DNA of 62,760 bases. It comes from Acidobacteriota bacterium. GTDB lineage: Bacteria; Acidobacteriota; Blastocatellia; Pyrinomonadales; Pyrinomonadaceae. Positions 1 through 8,442 of the stretch are shown piece by piece. The stretch spans positions 1 through 62,760 of the forward strand of contig JAFDVJ010000015.1 of NCBI GenBank assembly GCA_018269075.1, given 5' to 3'. A model generated the notes under the pieces. The model ran no database searches. It saw nothing but the letters and a program-made list of their open reading frames with translations, and was not told the DNA's origin. The position numbers and the translations under genes are program-made. How positions within the stretch are numbered: the first letter of the stretch is position 1; each line of letters begins with the position of its first letter.

Positions 1-1
1 T

Positions 2-136
2 TTCCTGGTCTGGTGTCGGTTCAAAGAACTAATGTACGAAACAGGAAAAACAGTTTATCAAATCAAGTTCGGACAACTTTCAGATTATTTGATCCAACAA
101 CTGAAAAGTCCATCTGTTAAAATGCGTCTTGCGTAA
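2..136 (+). CDS. C-terminal end of an unidentified protein (5' truncated)
   Basis: An open frame enters from the left edge and ends with TAA at 134-136, giving 44 residues. It includes YETGKTVYQIKFGQLSDYL and ends KMRLA. The composition looks protein-like, whereas the two other frames on this strand read poorly. No family can be named from this fragment; a transposase tail is one possibility but unproven. No gene is visible from 137 to 326. Confidence 0.4.
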   Translation, partial: FLVWCRFKELMYETGKTVYQIKFGQLSDYLIQQLKSPSVKMRLA

Positions 137-326
137 GTCCTAATTTTATTGTTCCGATCCTGTCGATTTCGCGAATCGCTCGAAACGATCCGTCTATCTT
201 CAAGACCGAAAAAAACGATTTTATTTGCCGGATCGACAAAAAAATTCGTCGTCGGCCGGGCCGCGAATCAGAAAAATCTCGGCGTGGTCGGAATCTGTGG
301 ATCTTACCTTTTTTCGGGCGTTTTCA

Positions 327-1472
327 TCAGGCGGCGAGCGCGTGCAGCTCGCCGACGATTTCCGGCAGGATGTGGAGGACTTCGTCGACTTCCGCCGCCG
401 TGTTGTAACGTCCGAGCGAAAAGCGGATCGCGCCCATCGCCCGCGAGTAGGGAACGTTCATCGCCGCGAGGACGGCCGAGGCGACGTGGTTTTCGGCGTT
501 GCAGGCCGAGCCGGTCGAAACGCAGACGCCGCGCGCGTCGAGCCGCGCGAGAATCGCTTCGCCGTTCGTGTTTTCGAACGAGATGCTCGCCGTGTTCGGC
601 AGACGCTTCGCATAATCCGGCGTGCCGTTTAACCGAGAATTTGGAATTTTCTTCAAAATTTCGTTCTCCAGCCGGTTTCGCAAAGCGAAAACTTCGTCCA
701 TCGGCGAGAAATTCGCGGCCAGCTCGGCGGCCTTTCCGAGCCCGGCGAGCTGGTGGACGGCCTCGGTTCCGGCGCGGCGCGCGCGTTCCTGACCGCCGCC
801 GATCAGCCACGGCGGCAGCCGCAGACCGTCGCGGACGTAGAGCGCGCCCGTCCCTTTCGGCCCGTGAAATTTATGACCAGAAAGCGAAAAAAGATCGATC
901 TCCGTCGTTTTGAGGTCGATCGGGATCTTGCCGGCCGCGTTGACGCCGTCGACGTGAAACGCCGCCGCCGACCGCGATTTGACGAGCCCGGCGATTTCGG
1001 CGACCGGGAAAAGAATGCCGGTTTCGTTGTTCGCGAGCATCACCGAGACGAGCGCCGTGTCCGCGCGCAGGGAACCGGCGAGCACGTCGAGATCGAGCGC
1101 GCCGTCCTCGTCGACGTCGAGCCACGTCACCTCGAAACCGTTCCGTTCGAGCTTTTCGCAGAGCTTGCGGACGGCCTCGTGCTCGACGCGCGTCGTGACG
1201 ACGTGTTTTTTTTCGGGGCTCGCTTCCAATGTGCCGAGAATCGCCCAGTTGTCGCTTTCCGTCCCGCCGGACGTGAAAATTATCTCGTCCGCGCGGCGCG
1301 CGCCGACGAGCGAGGCAACGCTTTCGCGCGATTTTTCAACTATCTGTCGGGCCTCGCGCCCGAAGCCGTAGGCGGACGACGGATTGCCGTAAGCATCGGT
1401 CAGAAACGGCCGCATCGCCTCGAAAACTTCCGGCGCGGGCAGCGTGGTCGCGTTGTTGTCGAAATAGATCAT
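327..1472 (-). CDS. Cysteine desulfurase (NifS/IscS class)
   Basis: PLP enzyme that takes sulfur from L-cysteine for Fe-S clusters and other thio-cofactors. The 381 residues begin MIYFDNNATT, the usual family start, so I prefer 1472 to a longer open frame reaching 1541. Visible landmarks are His98 (TTRVEHEA), the PLP-binding Lys201 in SLSGHKFHGPKG, and the catalytic Cys324 in GVCVSTGSACN. Length and motifs fit the short NifS-like desulfurases. The divergent neighbour is the cyclase gene at 1605. No scaffold protein gene is next to it, so its partner cannot be read from context. The family call is firm; NifS versus IscS is left open. Confidence 0.93.
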   Translation of the reverse strand: MIYFDNNATTLPAPEVFEAMRPFLTDAYGNPSSAYGFGREARQIVEKSRESVASLVGARRADEIIFTSGGTESDNWAILGTLEASPEKKHVVTTRVEHEAVRKLCEKLERNGFEVTWLDVDEDGALDLDVLAGSLRADTALVSVMLANNETGILFPVAEIAGLVKSRSAAAFHVDGVNAAGKIPIDLKTTEIDLFSLSGHKFHGPKGTGALYVRDGLRLPPWLIGGGQERARRAGTEAVHQLAGLGKAAELAANFSPMDEVFALRNRLENEILKKIPNSRLNGTPDYAKRLPNTASISFENTNGEAILARLDARGVCVSTGSACNAENHVASAVLAAMNVPYSRAMGAIRFSLGRYNTAAEVDEVLHILPEIVGELHALAA

Positions 1473-1604
1473 TTTAGCGAGCGAAATTTTGAAAAGGCGG
1501 GCGGCGAAAACCGATCGCCGCCGGAATCGGAAATTTCTCACATTCCCGCTTTTTCACATTTTCACTTTCTAGTAAAATAGCACAGTCTTGAAAAATAAAA
1601 AGTC

Positions 1605-3314
1605 GTGAAATCTATTCTTAAAATTACGGAAGCAACGGGTCAGAGCTGGGAGCTCGAGCTGTCTCCGGCCGCGGTCTACACGATCGGCCGCGCCAAGGAG
1701 AACGACATCGTGCTCAACGACCGCCGCGTTTCCCGGCACCACGCGCAGATCGCCGCCGATAACGGCGGTTTTAAACTGATCGACGGTTATTTCGTCGACG
1801 GCGAGCTCAAGCGCAGCGTCAACCGCGTCTTCGTCAACGGCGTCCCGCACCTCGAAAAAACGCTCGATCAGGGCGACGTCGTGACGATCGGCGAAAGCCG
1901 CCTGCTCTATCAAATGGTCGCCGACCAGACGCCGGTCGTCCAGCCGCCGACCGAAGTTCCGACCGTCACCGGCGCGCCCTACAACCCGAAAGTCCCGACC
2001 GGCGTCAACTTCGACGACCAGCCGCTCGGCCACACGCAGCTGCTGATGTCGGCGCGCGACATCATCGGCAAACAGTCGAAGCTTTCGATCGAGGCCGAGA
2101 TCGTCACGCCGTCCGAGATCAAACAGCTCCGCCGGAAAGCGCAGATTCTCGAGATGCTCTACGAGATGACCAAAGCGCTCGGCACGGTTTTTGACTTGAA
2201 AGAAATATTCGTGCGGGCGACCGACCTGATCTTTCGCGGCACGCCGTCGGACCGGGTCGTCGCGCTGCTCGCCGACGAGACGATCGACGGCAAGATCATC
2301 GCTTACAGCCTGTATCCGATCGCCGTCAAAGCGCGCGACGAAAACCTTGAGAAGGTCACCGAAAAGCTGACGATCTCGCGGACGATCACCCAGAAAGTGA
2401 TGCGCGAAAAGGTCGCGCTGCTGTCGCAGGACGCGAAGACCGACGCGATGTTTTCCGGATCGGATTCGATCGTTTCGCAGGGCGTCCGCTCGACGATCTG
2501 CGCGCCGCTGATCACCGAATCGAACGTCCACGGCGTCGTTTACGCCGACCGTCTCGATCCGTTCGCGGCCTTCACGTCGGACGACCTCGAACTGATCAGC
2601 GCGGTCGCCGCGCAGACGGCCGTCGCGGTCGAGACGATCAAGGCCCACAAGCGCCTCGCGCGCGAGGAAGTGGCGCGGGCCAATTACAGCCGTTTTATGC
2701 CCGAATACGTCGTAAAACAGTTGCTCGAAAAGCCCGATTCGTTTAGACTAGGTGGCGTCAACCAGAAAATTACGGTGCTTTTCGCCGACATTCGCGGGTT
2801 CACGTCGCTTTCGGAAAAGGAAAGCCCGGAAAAGGTCGTCGGACTTTTAAATAAATATTTTACGGCGATGAGCGAGATCATTTTCGCTTACGGCGGAACC
2901 CTTGACAAATACATCGGCGACGGTTTGATGGCCCTTTTCGGCGCGCCCAACGCTTCGCCCGAAGACGCGAAAAACGCCTTGAAAACGGCCGTCGCGATGC
3001 AGAAAAGACTGCGGACCCTGAACGAAGAACTGGCGGCCGAAGGTTTCAACCGCATCGAGATCGGCATCGGACTCCACACGGGCATCGCCACCATCGGTTA
3101 CATCGGTTCGGAACAGCGCAGCGAATACACGGCGATCGGCGATTCGGTCAACATCGCTTCGCGGCTCGAACAAAACGCCACCGGCGGTCAGATTTTGATC
3201 AGCGAAGCGACGGCGACCGAGTGCGAACATCTCATCACCCTGATTCCGCACGAGCCCTTATCGGTCAAAAATCGGCTGCAGCCGGTTTCGCTGTTCGAAG
3301 TAAAATGGAATTAA
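1605..3314 (+). CDS. FHA-GAF-class III adenylate/guanylate cyclase
   Basis: Signalling protein of 569 residues starting at GTG. An N-terminal FHA phosphothreonine-binding domain (about 20-100; GRAKENDIVLN, RRVSRHHAQI) is followed by a GAF domain (about 185-345) and a class III cyclase domain (about 380-569). The cyclase shows the metal-binding Asp in VLFADIRGFTSL, then KYIGDGLMALFG and YTAIGDSVNIASRLE. The Lys and Asp pattern looks more like adenylate than guanylate cyclases, but this was not modelled. It is probably cytoplasmic, since no membrane segment is evident. An actin-like gene follows 43 bp downstream on the same strand, so co-transcription is possible. The input signals for the FHA and GAF domains are unknown. 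Confidence 0.9.
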   Translation: MKSILKITEATGQSWELELSPAAVYTIGRAKENDIVLNDRRVSRHHAQIAADNGGFKLIDGYFVDGELKRSVNRVFVNGVPHLEKTLDQGDVVTIGESRLLYQMVADQTPVVQPPTEVPTVTGAPYNPKVPTGVNFDDQPLGHTQLLMSARDIIGKQSKLSIEAEIVTPSEIKQLRRKAQILEMLYEMTKALGTVFDLKEIFVRATDLIFRGTPSDRVVALLADETIDGKIIAYSLYPIAVKARDENLEKVTEKLTISRTITQKVMREKVALLSQDAKTDAMFSGSDSIVSQGVRSTICAPLITESNVHGVVYADRLDPFAAFTSDDLELISAVAAQTAVAVETIKAHKRLAREEVARANYSRFMPEYVVKQLLEKPDSFRLGGVNQKITVLFADIRGFTSLSEKESPEKVVGLLNKYFTAMSEIIFAYGGTLDKYIGDGLMALFGAPNASPEDAKNALKTAVAMQKRLRTLNEELAAEGFNRIEIGIGLHTGIATIGYIGSEQRSEYTAIGDSVNIASRLEQNATGGQILISEATATECEHLITLIPHEPLSVKNRLQPVSLFEVKWN

Positions 3315-3357
3315 GCGGCAATTAATAATCTGAAAAGATACATTTTTTGCACGCACA

Positions 3358-4479
3358 ATGAAAAAACTGAACTGGAAGTACTCGGAGTTTGGAAAAATTC
3401 CATCTGTTATGAAAATTTCGTCACTCAAAAAACTTGTAACCGATTTGATGGCAATCGATTTGGGAACTGCCAGCACGATTATTGCGGTCAAGGGACGCGA
3501 TATTGTTTTGGACGAACCTTCATACATCGCTTATAACGAATTGACCAACGACATCGTCGCCTACGGGCAGGACGCCTACGATATGATCGGCCGCGAAGGG
3601 CGCGACATCACGGTCGTCGCGCCCCTGAGCGGCGGCGTCGTCGCCGATTTCGAGCGGACGAAGCGGATGCTCGCGTATTTCGTCAAAAAATCCAAATCGG
3701 GCGGCTCGCAGGTTTCGACGCACGCGGTGATGAGTATGACCTCGGACGTCACGCACGTCGAGCAGCGCGCGCTGCTCAACGCTGCCGAAGAGGCGCATAT
3801 CGGCAAGGTTTACGTGATGGAAGAGGGCCTCGCCGCCGCTTTCGGGGCCGGCGTCAGCCCGAAGGACAAACGCGCGTCGGCGGTTGTCGATCTCGGCGCG
3901 GCGACGACCAACATCGCGGTCATCGCCAAGGGAACGGTCATCCATTCGACCTCGGCGCGGATCGGCAGCCACGACATCAATACCGCGTTGTCGAGCCATA
4001 TCCGCCGTCATCGCGGGCTCCAGGTCGGCGAGGAAACGACCGAAAATCTGAAGACCCAGTTCGCTTCGGCCTATCTGCCCGAAGACATCGCCAAAACGCT
4101 GACCGTGCGCGGGCGCGACGTCCAGACGGGCAGCCCGGGCGCGGTCGAGATCACGGCCGGCGAGGTTTATCCGGTCGTCGAGAGCATCGTCCGCCGCGTC
4201 GCCCAGCTCGTCAGCGACACGCTGACCGAGCTCCGGCCCGAAGTCGCGGCCGACATCTACGATCGCGGCATCATCCTGACAGGCGGCGGCGCGCTGCTGA
4301 ACGGGCTCGATCAGTATATTCGCGGCTTCGTCAATCTGCCCGTCATCATTTCCGACGAGCCGCGCTATGCGACCGTCCGCGGACTTTTGAAAATGTTCGA
4401 CGAGCCGGAGCTGCTCGAACGCGTCTCGCGCAACGAGCTGAGCCTGCTGCAGAACGCCGAAATTCCGTTCGAGGCCTGA
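3358..4479 (+). CDS. MreB-like bacterial actin
   Basis: Actin-fold ATPase related to the shape protein MreB. The 373 residues show the phosphate-1 loop (MAIDLGTASTIIAV), phosphate-2 (AVVDLGAATTNIAVI) and the adenosine motif (GIILTGGGALLNGLD). An inner ATG at 3409 (MKISSLKKL) gives a more usual MreB N-terminus, so the first 17 residues may not be translated; neither start has a convincing Shine-Dalgarno. No mreC, mreD or rodA lies beside it, and the protein is divergent from canonical MreB, so it could be a second paralogue with another job. It ends just before a strong bidirectional terminator. Confidence 0.82.
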   Translation: MKKLNWKYSEFGKIPSVMKISSLKKLVTDLMAIDLGTASTIIAVKGRDIVLDEPSYIAYNELTNDIVAYGQDAYDMIGREGRDITVVAPLSGGVVADFERTKRMLAYFVKKSKSGGSQVSTHAVMSMTSDVTHVEQRALLNAAEEAHIGKVYVMEEGLAAAFGAGVSPKDKRASAVVDLGAATTNIAVIAKGTVIHSTSARIGSHDINTALSSHIRRHRGLQVGEETTENLKTQFASAYLPEDIAKTLTVRGRDVQTGSPGAVEITAGEVYPVVESIVRRVAQLVSDTLTELRPEVAADIYDRGIILTGGGALLNGLDQYIRGFVNLPVIISDEPRYATVRGLLKMFDEPELLERVSRNELSLLQNAEIPFEA

Positions 4480-4506
4480 GCCGACCGCGAGTTTGAATAA
4501 AAAAAA

Positions 4507-4536
4507 GAGGCCGTCTTGCCGGACGGCCTCTTTTTT
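4507..4536. terminator. Bidirectional intrinsic terminator
   Basis: A perfect 9-bp stem (GAGGCCGTC, 4507-4515; GACGGCCTC, 4522-4530) has a 6-nt loop, with A's before it and T's after it. It lies between two convergent genes (MreB-like and enoyl-CoA hydratase) and can serve both. Confidence 0.9.
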
Positions 4537-4540
4537 CGTG

Positions 4541-5323
4541 TTATTTTCCCTTGAAATCCGGTTTTCGTTTCTCCAGAAATGCCGCGACGCCCTCGGCCTT
4601 GTCCTCGGTCGAAAAACAGATCGCGAACAGATCGACCTCGCGGCGCAGGCCCTCGTCGAGATTCGAGCGCGACGCGAATTTGACGGCTTCCTTCGACAGC
4701 TGGAGCGCGATCGGCGCTTTTTCGGCGATCTTCGAAGCGAGCGCGAGCGTCTTTTCGGCGAGCTCGGCGAGCGGGTAAACGTGGTTGACGAGCCCGAAAC
4801 TCAAGGCCGTCGGCGCGTCGATCATATCGCCCGTCAGGATCATCTCCATCGCGCGGCCCTCGCCGATCAGCTGCGTCAGCCGCTGCGTTCCGCCGCCGCC
4901 GCACATAATCCCGAGATTGATTTCCGGCTGTCCGAAACGCGCGTTTTCGGAGGCGATCCGGATGTCGCAGGCGAGCGCGAGCTCGTTGCCGCCGCCGAGA
5001 CAAAAACCGTTGATCATTGCGATTACCGGTTTCGGGAAAACGTCGATCGAGTTGAAAAACGACCGCTGTTGAAACAGGTCGCGCTGCGAGACCGGCGTCG
5101 CGTCGGCAAACTCCGAGATGTCCGCCCCGGCGATGAACGCCTTTTCGCCGGCGCCCGTGATGACGACGACCCGCACCGAATCGTCGGCGCGCAGCTCGTC
5201 GAGCGCGGCGACGCCCTCGGCGTGAACGGTTTTGTTCAGCGAGTTCAGCTTGTCCGGACGGTTGATCGTGATAATCGCGACTTTATCGCGTTTTTCGACT
5301 AAAATGCTTTGATAATTCGACAT
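4541..5323 (-). CDS. Enoyl-CoA hydratase/isomerase (crotonase family)
   Basis: A 260-residue crotonase that probably hydrates trans-2-enoyl-CoA in fatty acid or related acyl-CoA breakdown. The oxyanion-hole motif IAGADI and the segment GGGNELALACD are present. Both active-site glutamates of true hydratases are kept, one in GGGNELA and one in GQPEINLGI, followed by GGGGTQRL. This supports hydratase over other crotonase activities, though the acyl substrate cannot be read. No other beta-oxidation genes are adjacent. Confidence 0.9.
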   Translation of the reverse strand: MSNYQSILVEKRDKVAIITINRPDKLNSLNKTVHAEGVAALDELRADDSVRVVVITGAGEKAFIAGADISEFADATPVSQRDLFQQRSFFNSIDVFPKPVIAMINGFCLGGGNELALACDIRIASENARFGQPEINLGIMCGGGGTQRLTQLIGEGRAMEMILTGDMIDAPTALSFGLVNHVYPLAELAEKTLALASKIAEKAPIALQLSKEAVKFASRSNLDEGLRREVDLFAICFSTEDKAEGVAAFLEKRKPDFKGK

Positions 5324-5337
5324 ATTTTTTCTGATAC

Positions 5338-5415
5338 GAAAAGCGGAAAAAGTGAAAAAATTTGCCGGTTTTCATTCCACAAACTTTTTCACTTTTTCCG
5401 CTTTTTCACTTTTTG
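5338..5415. repeat. Inverted pair of GCGGAAAAAGTGAAAAA phrases
   Basis: AAAGCGGAAAAAGTGAAAAA (about 5339-5359) is followed by its reverse complement at about 5385-5404, and then the CTTTTTCACTTTTT phrase is repeated. The transcript could fold into a roughly 20-bp hairpin between the crotonase and PilZ genes. A similar CTTTTTCACATTTTCAC phrase is at about 1549-1567. Confidence 0.7.
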
Positions 5416-5421
5416 AACTTT

Positions 5422-5790
5422 CTATTCTTCCTCGCCCTGATCGTCGGCAACCCACGCGACGAACAACCGGAGCCAGTTTTCTTTCGATTCGACGATCTCG
5501 ACGCCGACGCGCGAAGTGCCGTGAACGGCCGGCGCAACCCTGACGACCCGCGCCTTGACTTCGACCGGCACGCCGTCCGGCCGGTGCGAACGAAGGTACA
5601 GACTCTCGCCCGACGAAACCTTTTGATTCAGATGAAAAAGGGTTCCGGTCGTCGAAATGTCGTCAGTTTCGGTTGGTTCGCTCCAGGCCGCGCCGTCGTC
5701 CGAGCGTCCGGAGACGACGATCGGCAGGCGCAAAGCCATTCTCAGCGCAAAGCGTTTTTCCTCAAATTGAGGCGACATATTGGTTGCCAT
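5422..5790 (-). CDS. PilZ domain protein
   Basis: A single-domain protein of 122 residues. It carries the paired c-di-GMP-binding signatures of PilZ: the arginine motif RMALR near residue 17 and DISTTG near residue 43. It probably acts as a cytoplasmic c-di-GMP receptor; the partner is unknown. The acidic tail DDQGEEE is not part of the domain. Acidobacterial genomes usually hold many stand-alone PilZ proteins, so context says little. Confidence 0.82.
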   Translation of the reverse strand: MATNMSPQFEEKRFALRMALRLPIVVSGRSDDGAAWSEPTETDDISTTGTLFHLNQKVSSGESLYLRSHRPDGVPVEVKARVVRVAPAVHGTSRVGVEIVESKENWLRLFVAWVADDQGEEE

Positions 5791-5932
5791 TCCAAATCAA
5801 AAAAAAGGAATAAGATTACGTAAAACTTATTTATTTTAACACGTATAACTCGAAAAGCTATAAATGGTTCGATTTACTTTTCACCAAGGAAATAAAATTT
5901 CCGGCACGGGGCATTACAAATTTAAGTCGGAT

Positions 5933-5960
5933 TCGACTAACTTATCGTTTAAGTTATACT
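5933..5960 (+). promoter_or_regulatory. Candidate sigma70-type promoter for trxB
   Basis: TCGACT (5933-5938), a 16-bp spacer and TATACT (5955-5960) lie in the AT-rich 245-bp gap before trxB. The -10 is good and the -35 is 4 of 6. The rest of 5791-6035 shows no gene I can support. Confidence 0.4.
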
Positions 5961-6035
5961 ATAAGCATCAATCAAAATGCTATAACGGAGAACGAATTTT
6001 TTTATTTGTGACCGACGGAGATTTTAATTTTTTTT

Positions 6036-7043
6036 ATGCCAGCTAACGAAATCAAGAAAAAAGTCGTCATTTTAGGTTCCGGCCCGGCCGGCCTGACCGC
6101 CGCCATCTACGCTTCGCGCGCGCAGCTCGAACCGCTCGTCATCGAGGGCCCGCAGCCCGGCGGCCAGTTGACGATCACGACCGACGTCGAGAATTATCCG
6201 GGCTTTGCCGCCGGGATTCTCGGCCCCGAACTGATGAACCAGTTCCGCGCGCAGGCCGAAAGATTCGGCACCGAAATCATCAGCGTCTGGATCGACAAGG
6301 TCGATCTCAGCGCGCGCCCGTTCACGCTCTACGGCAAAGAAAGCCCCGACAGCGCCGAATATTCGACCGTCATCAAGGCCGAAACGCTGATCGTTTCGAC
6401 CGGCGCGTCGGCCAAATGGCTCGGCATTCCGGGCGAGGAGCCGGTGCCCGAAGGTTTGGGCGGAAACGGCGTTTCGGCGTGCGCGACCTGCGACGGATTT
6501 TTCTTTCGCGGGCGGCCGCTCGTCGTCGTCGGCGGCGGCGACACGGCGATGGAAGAAGCGACGTTCCTGACGCGTTTTGCGACAAAAGTGACGATCGTCC
6601 ACCGCCGCGACGAGTTTCGCGCGTCGAAGATTATGCAGGAACGCGTGCTCGAAAACGAGAAGATCGACGTGCTCTGGAACACCGAGATCCGGGAAATCCT
6701 CGGCACGAAGGAAGCGGGCGTGACCGGCATCCGGATCTACAACAACCAGACCGGCGAAGAGAGCGTTTTTCCGACCGAGGGAGTCTTCATCGCGATCGGC
6801 CATAAACCGAACACCGAGCTTTTCGAAGGCGTGCTCGAAATGGACGAGGTCGGTTATCTGAAAACCGAGGGCCGCTCGATGAAGACCAACGTGCCCGGCG
6901 TTTTCGCCTGCGGCGACGCGCAGGATTCCTATTACCGGCAGGCGATCACCGCCGCCGGCACCGGCTGTATGGCCGCGATCGACGCCGAAAGATTTCTGGC
7001 CGAACACGGCGAAGCCGACAAAGCCACCGCGACCAACTGGTAG
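6036..7043 (+). CDS. trxB: Thioredoxin-disulfide reductase
   Basis: FAD- and NADPH-dependent flavoenzyme of 335 residues that reduces thioredoxin in the cytoplasm. It shows the FAD-binding [16 protein letters not shown] at the N-terminus, the redox-active CATC motif near residues 149-152, an NADPH-binding [10 protein letters not shown] and the C-terminal FAD motif [10 protein letters not shown]. The C-terminal FAD site ([13 protein letters not shown]) matches low-molecular-weight TrxB. No thioredoxin gene is adjacent. An intrinsic terminator follows at 7151. Confidence 0.95.
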   Translation: MPANEIKKKVVILGSGPAGLTAAIYASRAQLEPLVIEGPQPGGQLTITTDVENYPGFAAGILGPELMNQFRAQAERFGTEIISVWIDKVDLSARPFTLYGKESPDSAEYSTVIKAETLIVSTGASAKWLGIPGEEPVPEGLGGNGVSACATCDGFFFRGRPLVVVGGGDTAMEEATFLTRFATKVTIVHRRDEFRASKIMQERVLENEKIDVLWNTEIREILGTKEAGVTGIRIYNNQTGEESVFPTEGVFIAIGHKPNTELFEGVLEMDEVGYLKTEGRSMKTNVPGVFACGDAQDSYYRQAITAAGTGCMAAIDAERFLAEHGEADKATATNW

Positions 7044-7049
7044 CCGGTC

Positions 7050-7121
7050 CGAGTCCTGAGTCTTAAGTCCTGAGTCTTAAGTCCGTTTTCGGCTTCGTCA
7101 GACTCTCGATTCAGGACTCAA
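7050..7121. repeat. Tandem GAGTCTTAAGTCCT phrase with inverted copy
   Basis: GAGTCCT and GAGTCTTAAGTCC phrases repeat directly at about 7050-7084, and a partial reverse complement (GATTCAGGACTCAA) sits at about 7109-7122. This lies in the 3' region of trxB, before its terminator. Confidence 0.6.
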
Positions 7122-7150
7122 ATCAACCGAAGAATTGAAACTCAAAACCC

Positions 7151-7184
7151 AAAAAGCCGGCCCGTTTTCAACGACCGGCTTTTT
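7151..7184 (+). terminator. Intrinsic terminator after trxB
   Basis: A 10-bp stem (AAAAAGCCGG, 7151-7160; CCGGCTTTTT, 7175-7184) with a 14-nt loop is followed by ATTTTCCC. The A's on the 5' side also allow use from the other strand. Confidence 0.85.
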
Positions 7185-7252
7185 ATTTTCCCGTTAATAC
7201 CGCTGTCGGCCCCAAACCTCCGCCCAAACCAACAACCCCTCACCCCGAAACC

Positions 7253-7282
7253 AATCCGCAATCCGAAATCCGAAATCCGAAA
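7253..7282. repeat. (ATCCGAA)n array next to the lipocalin stop
   Basis: About four units of ATCCGAA (reverse of ATTTCGG). It ends exactly at the stop codon of the lipocalin gene. Member of the dispersed family described in the findings. Confidence 0.85.
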
Positions 7283-7888
7283 TCATTTTGTTTGTTTATC
7301 GACGACCGCGCCCTTGACGGCTTCGACTTTCTGCGGCGTTTTGTCGAGTTTGCCGGGGCTGAACCCGAGGCTTTCGACGCGGCGCAGGATGTTCTGATAG
7401 ACGGTGTCGTCGAGCTCCGGCGTGCGGCTCAGAATCCACAGGTATTTCCGCGACGGCTCGCCGATCACCGCGTATTTGTAATCCGGATCGAGATCGATGA
7501 TCCAGTAATCGCCCCAGACGGCCGGGATAAACGACAGGAAAGCCGGCGCGAAACGGACTTCGAGCTTCGCGTTCGTCGTCTTGTCGACGATCTTCGCCTC
7601 GCCCTTCGCCTTGTCGGTGACGCCGTTTTTCTTCAGGCATTCGTTGAGCACCTCGATCCGGCCGTTCGATTTCACGGTGTAGGTCGCCGTCACGTTGCCG
7701 GCGCACTGATCCTGAAAACGGTTCGGGTAACGGGCGATTTCGTACCATTTTCCGGTGTATTGTTTCAGGTCGACTTTCGCCACCGTCGGCAGATCTTTTT
7801 TCTCTTTCTGCGCCCTGACGGCGACGGCCGCCGCCGCCGAAACCGCGACAATTGTCGGGATAATCACAAACCAAACCGATTTTTTCAT
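7283..7888 (-). CDS. Lipocalin (Blc-like), exported
   Basis: Small hydrophobic-ligand binding protein of 201 residues, probably in the periplasm or outer membrane. I start it at 7888 because AGGAGA sits at proper spacing and the N-terminus MKKSVWFVIIPTIVA gives a signal peptide; the longer frame to 8077 lacks both. The lipocalin G-x-W motif appears as YTGKWYEIARYPNRF, followed by the Blc-type YWIIDLDPDYKYAVIGEP and a late LWILSR. There is no lipobox Cys in the signal, unlike E. coli Blc. An (ATCCGAA)n array lies on each side of the locus. Confidence 0.88.
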   Translation of the reverse strand: MKKSVWFVIIPTIVAVSAAAAVAVRAQKEKKDLPTVAKVDLKQYTGKWYEIARYPNRFQDQCAGNVTATYTVKSNGRIEVLNECLKKNGVTDKAKGEAKIVDKTTNAKLEVRFAPAFLSFIPAVWGDYWIIDLDPDYKYAVIGEPSRKYLWILSRTPELDDTVYQNILRRVESLGFSPGKLDKTPQKVEAVKGAVVDKQTK

Positions 7889-8075
7889 CTGATAATCTCC
7901 TTTCATAAACTCCGATTTTGCTACTCGGACAGGCAAACGGCTTGCCAAAGTTTGATTTTCACCCGTCCGAGTTTCTATAATTTTTTCACAGCCAATACCG
8001 TTTTGGATAAACGATGAGGATTTCATTGGCGAAAAGTTAACTGCCGCAATCAGCCGGATCGGCTGCCTTTCGAGC

Positions 8076-8106
8076 AATCCGAAATCCGAAATCCGAAATC
8101 CGAATT
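8076..8106. repeat. (ATCCGAA)n array upstream of the lipocalin gene
   Basis: Four units of ATCCGAA in the 255-bp gap between the divergent lipocalin and FmdB genes. The array faces the same way as the one at 7253, so the two flank the lipocalin gene as direct repeats. Confidence 0.85.
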
Positions 8107-8143
8107 CGGTATTAAGTTTATTTTACAGAAAGTTTAATCAATT

Positions 8144-8437
8144 ATGCCGATTTACGAATACAAATGTCTCGACTGCGGAACGCATCTCGAAAAAATGCAG
8201 AAGGTTTCCGACGAGCCTCTGAAAATCTGCGAAAGCTGCGGCGGCCCGCTCGAAAAACAATGGTCGCGCTCGGGGTTTCAGTTCAAAGGGGAAGGCTGGT
8301 ACGTGACCGATTACGCCAATAAAAAAAGCGGAAAAGCGGAAAAAAGTTCGTCCCGCGGATCAACCGCCGGGACCGAAAGCGCATCAAAGGAAAAAAGCGA
8401 CGGTCCGGCCAAGGACGCATCTTCGAAGAAGGATTAA
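8144..8437 (+). CDS. FmdB-family zinc ribbon protein
   Basis: A 97-residue protein whose first 50 residues form the FmdB-type zinc ribbon. It starts MPIYEYKCLDCG, with CLDC and CESC as the metal-binding pairs, and is followed by GFQFKGEGWYVTDY. The tail is a low-complexity Ser/Lys/Ala stretch. The family name comes from formamidase operons and its true role, perhaps regulatory, is not settled. The VWA gene starts 5 bp after its stop, so the two are probably co-transcribed. Confidence 0.88.
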   Translation: MPIYEYKCLDCGTHLEKMQKVSDEPLKICESCGGPLEKQWSRSGFQFKGEGWYVTDYANKKSGKAEKSSSRGSTAGTESASKEKSDGPAKDASSKKD

Positions 8438-8442
8438 AAAAA

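Noticed and set aside
149..913. Arg-rich open frames opposite the cysteine desulfurase, and the many similar long ones elsewhere
   Set aside because: High GC at codon position three creates long antisense frames; these lack domain signals and ribosome binding sites.
5864..6046. 60-residue open frame before trxB
   Set aside because: AT-rich intergenic sequence with no ribosome binding site; it overlaps the candidate trxB promoter and the trxB start.
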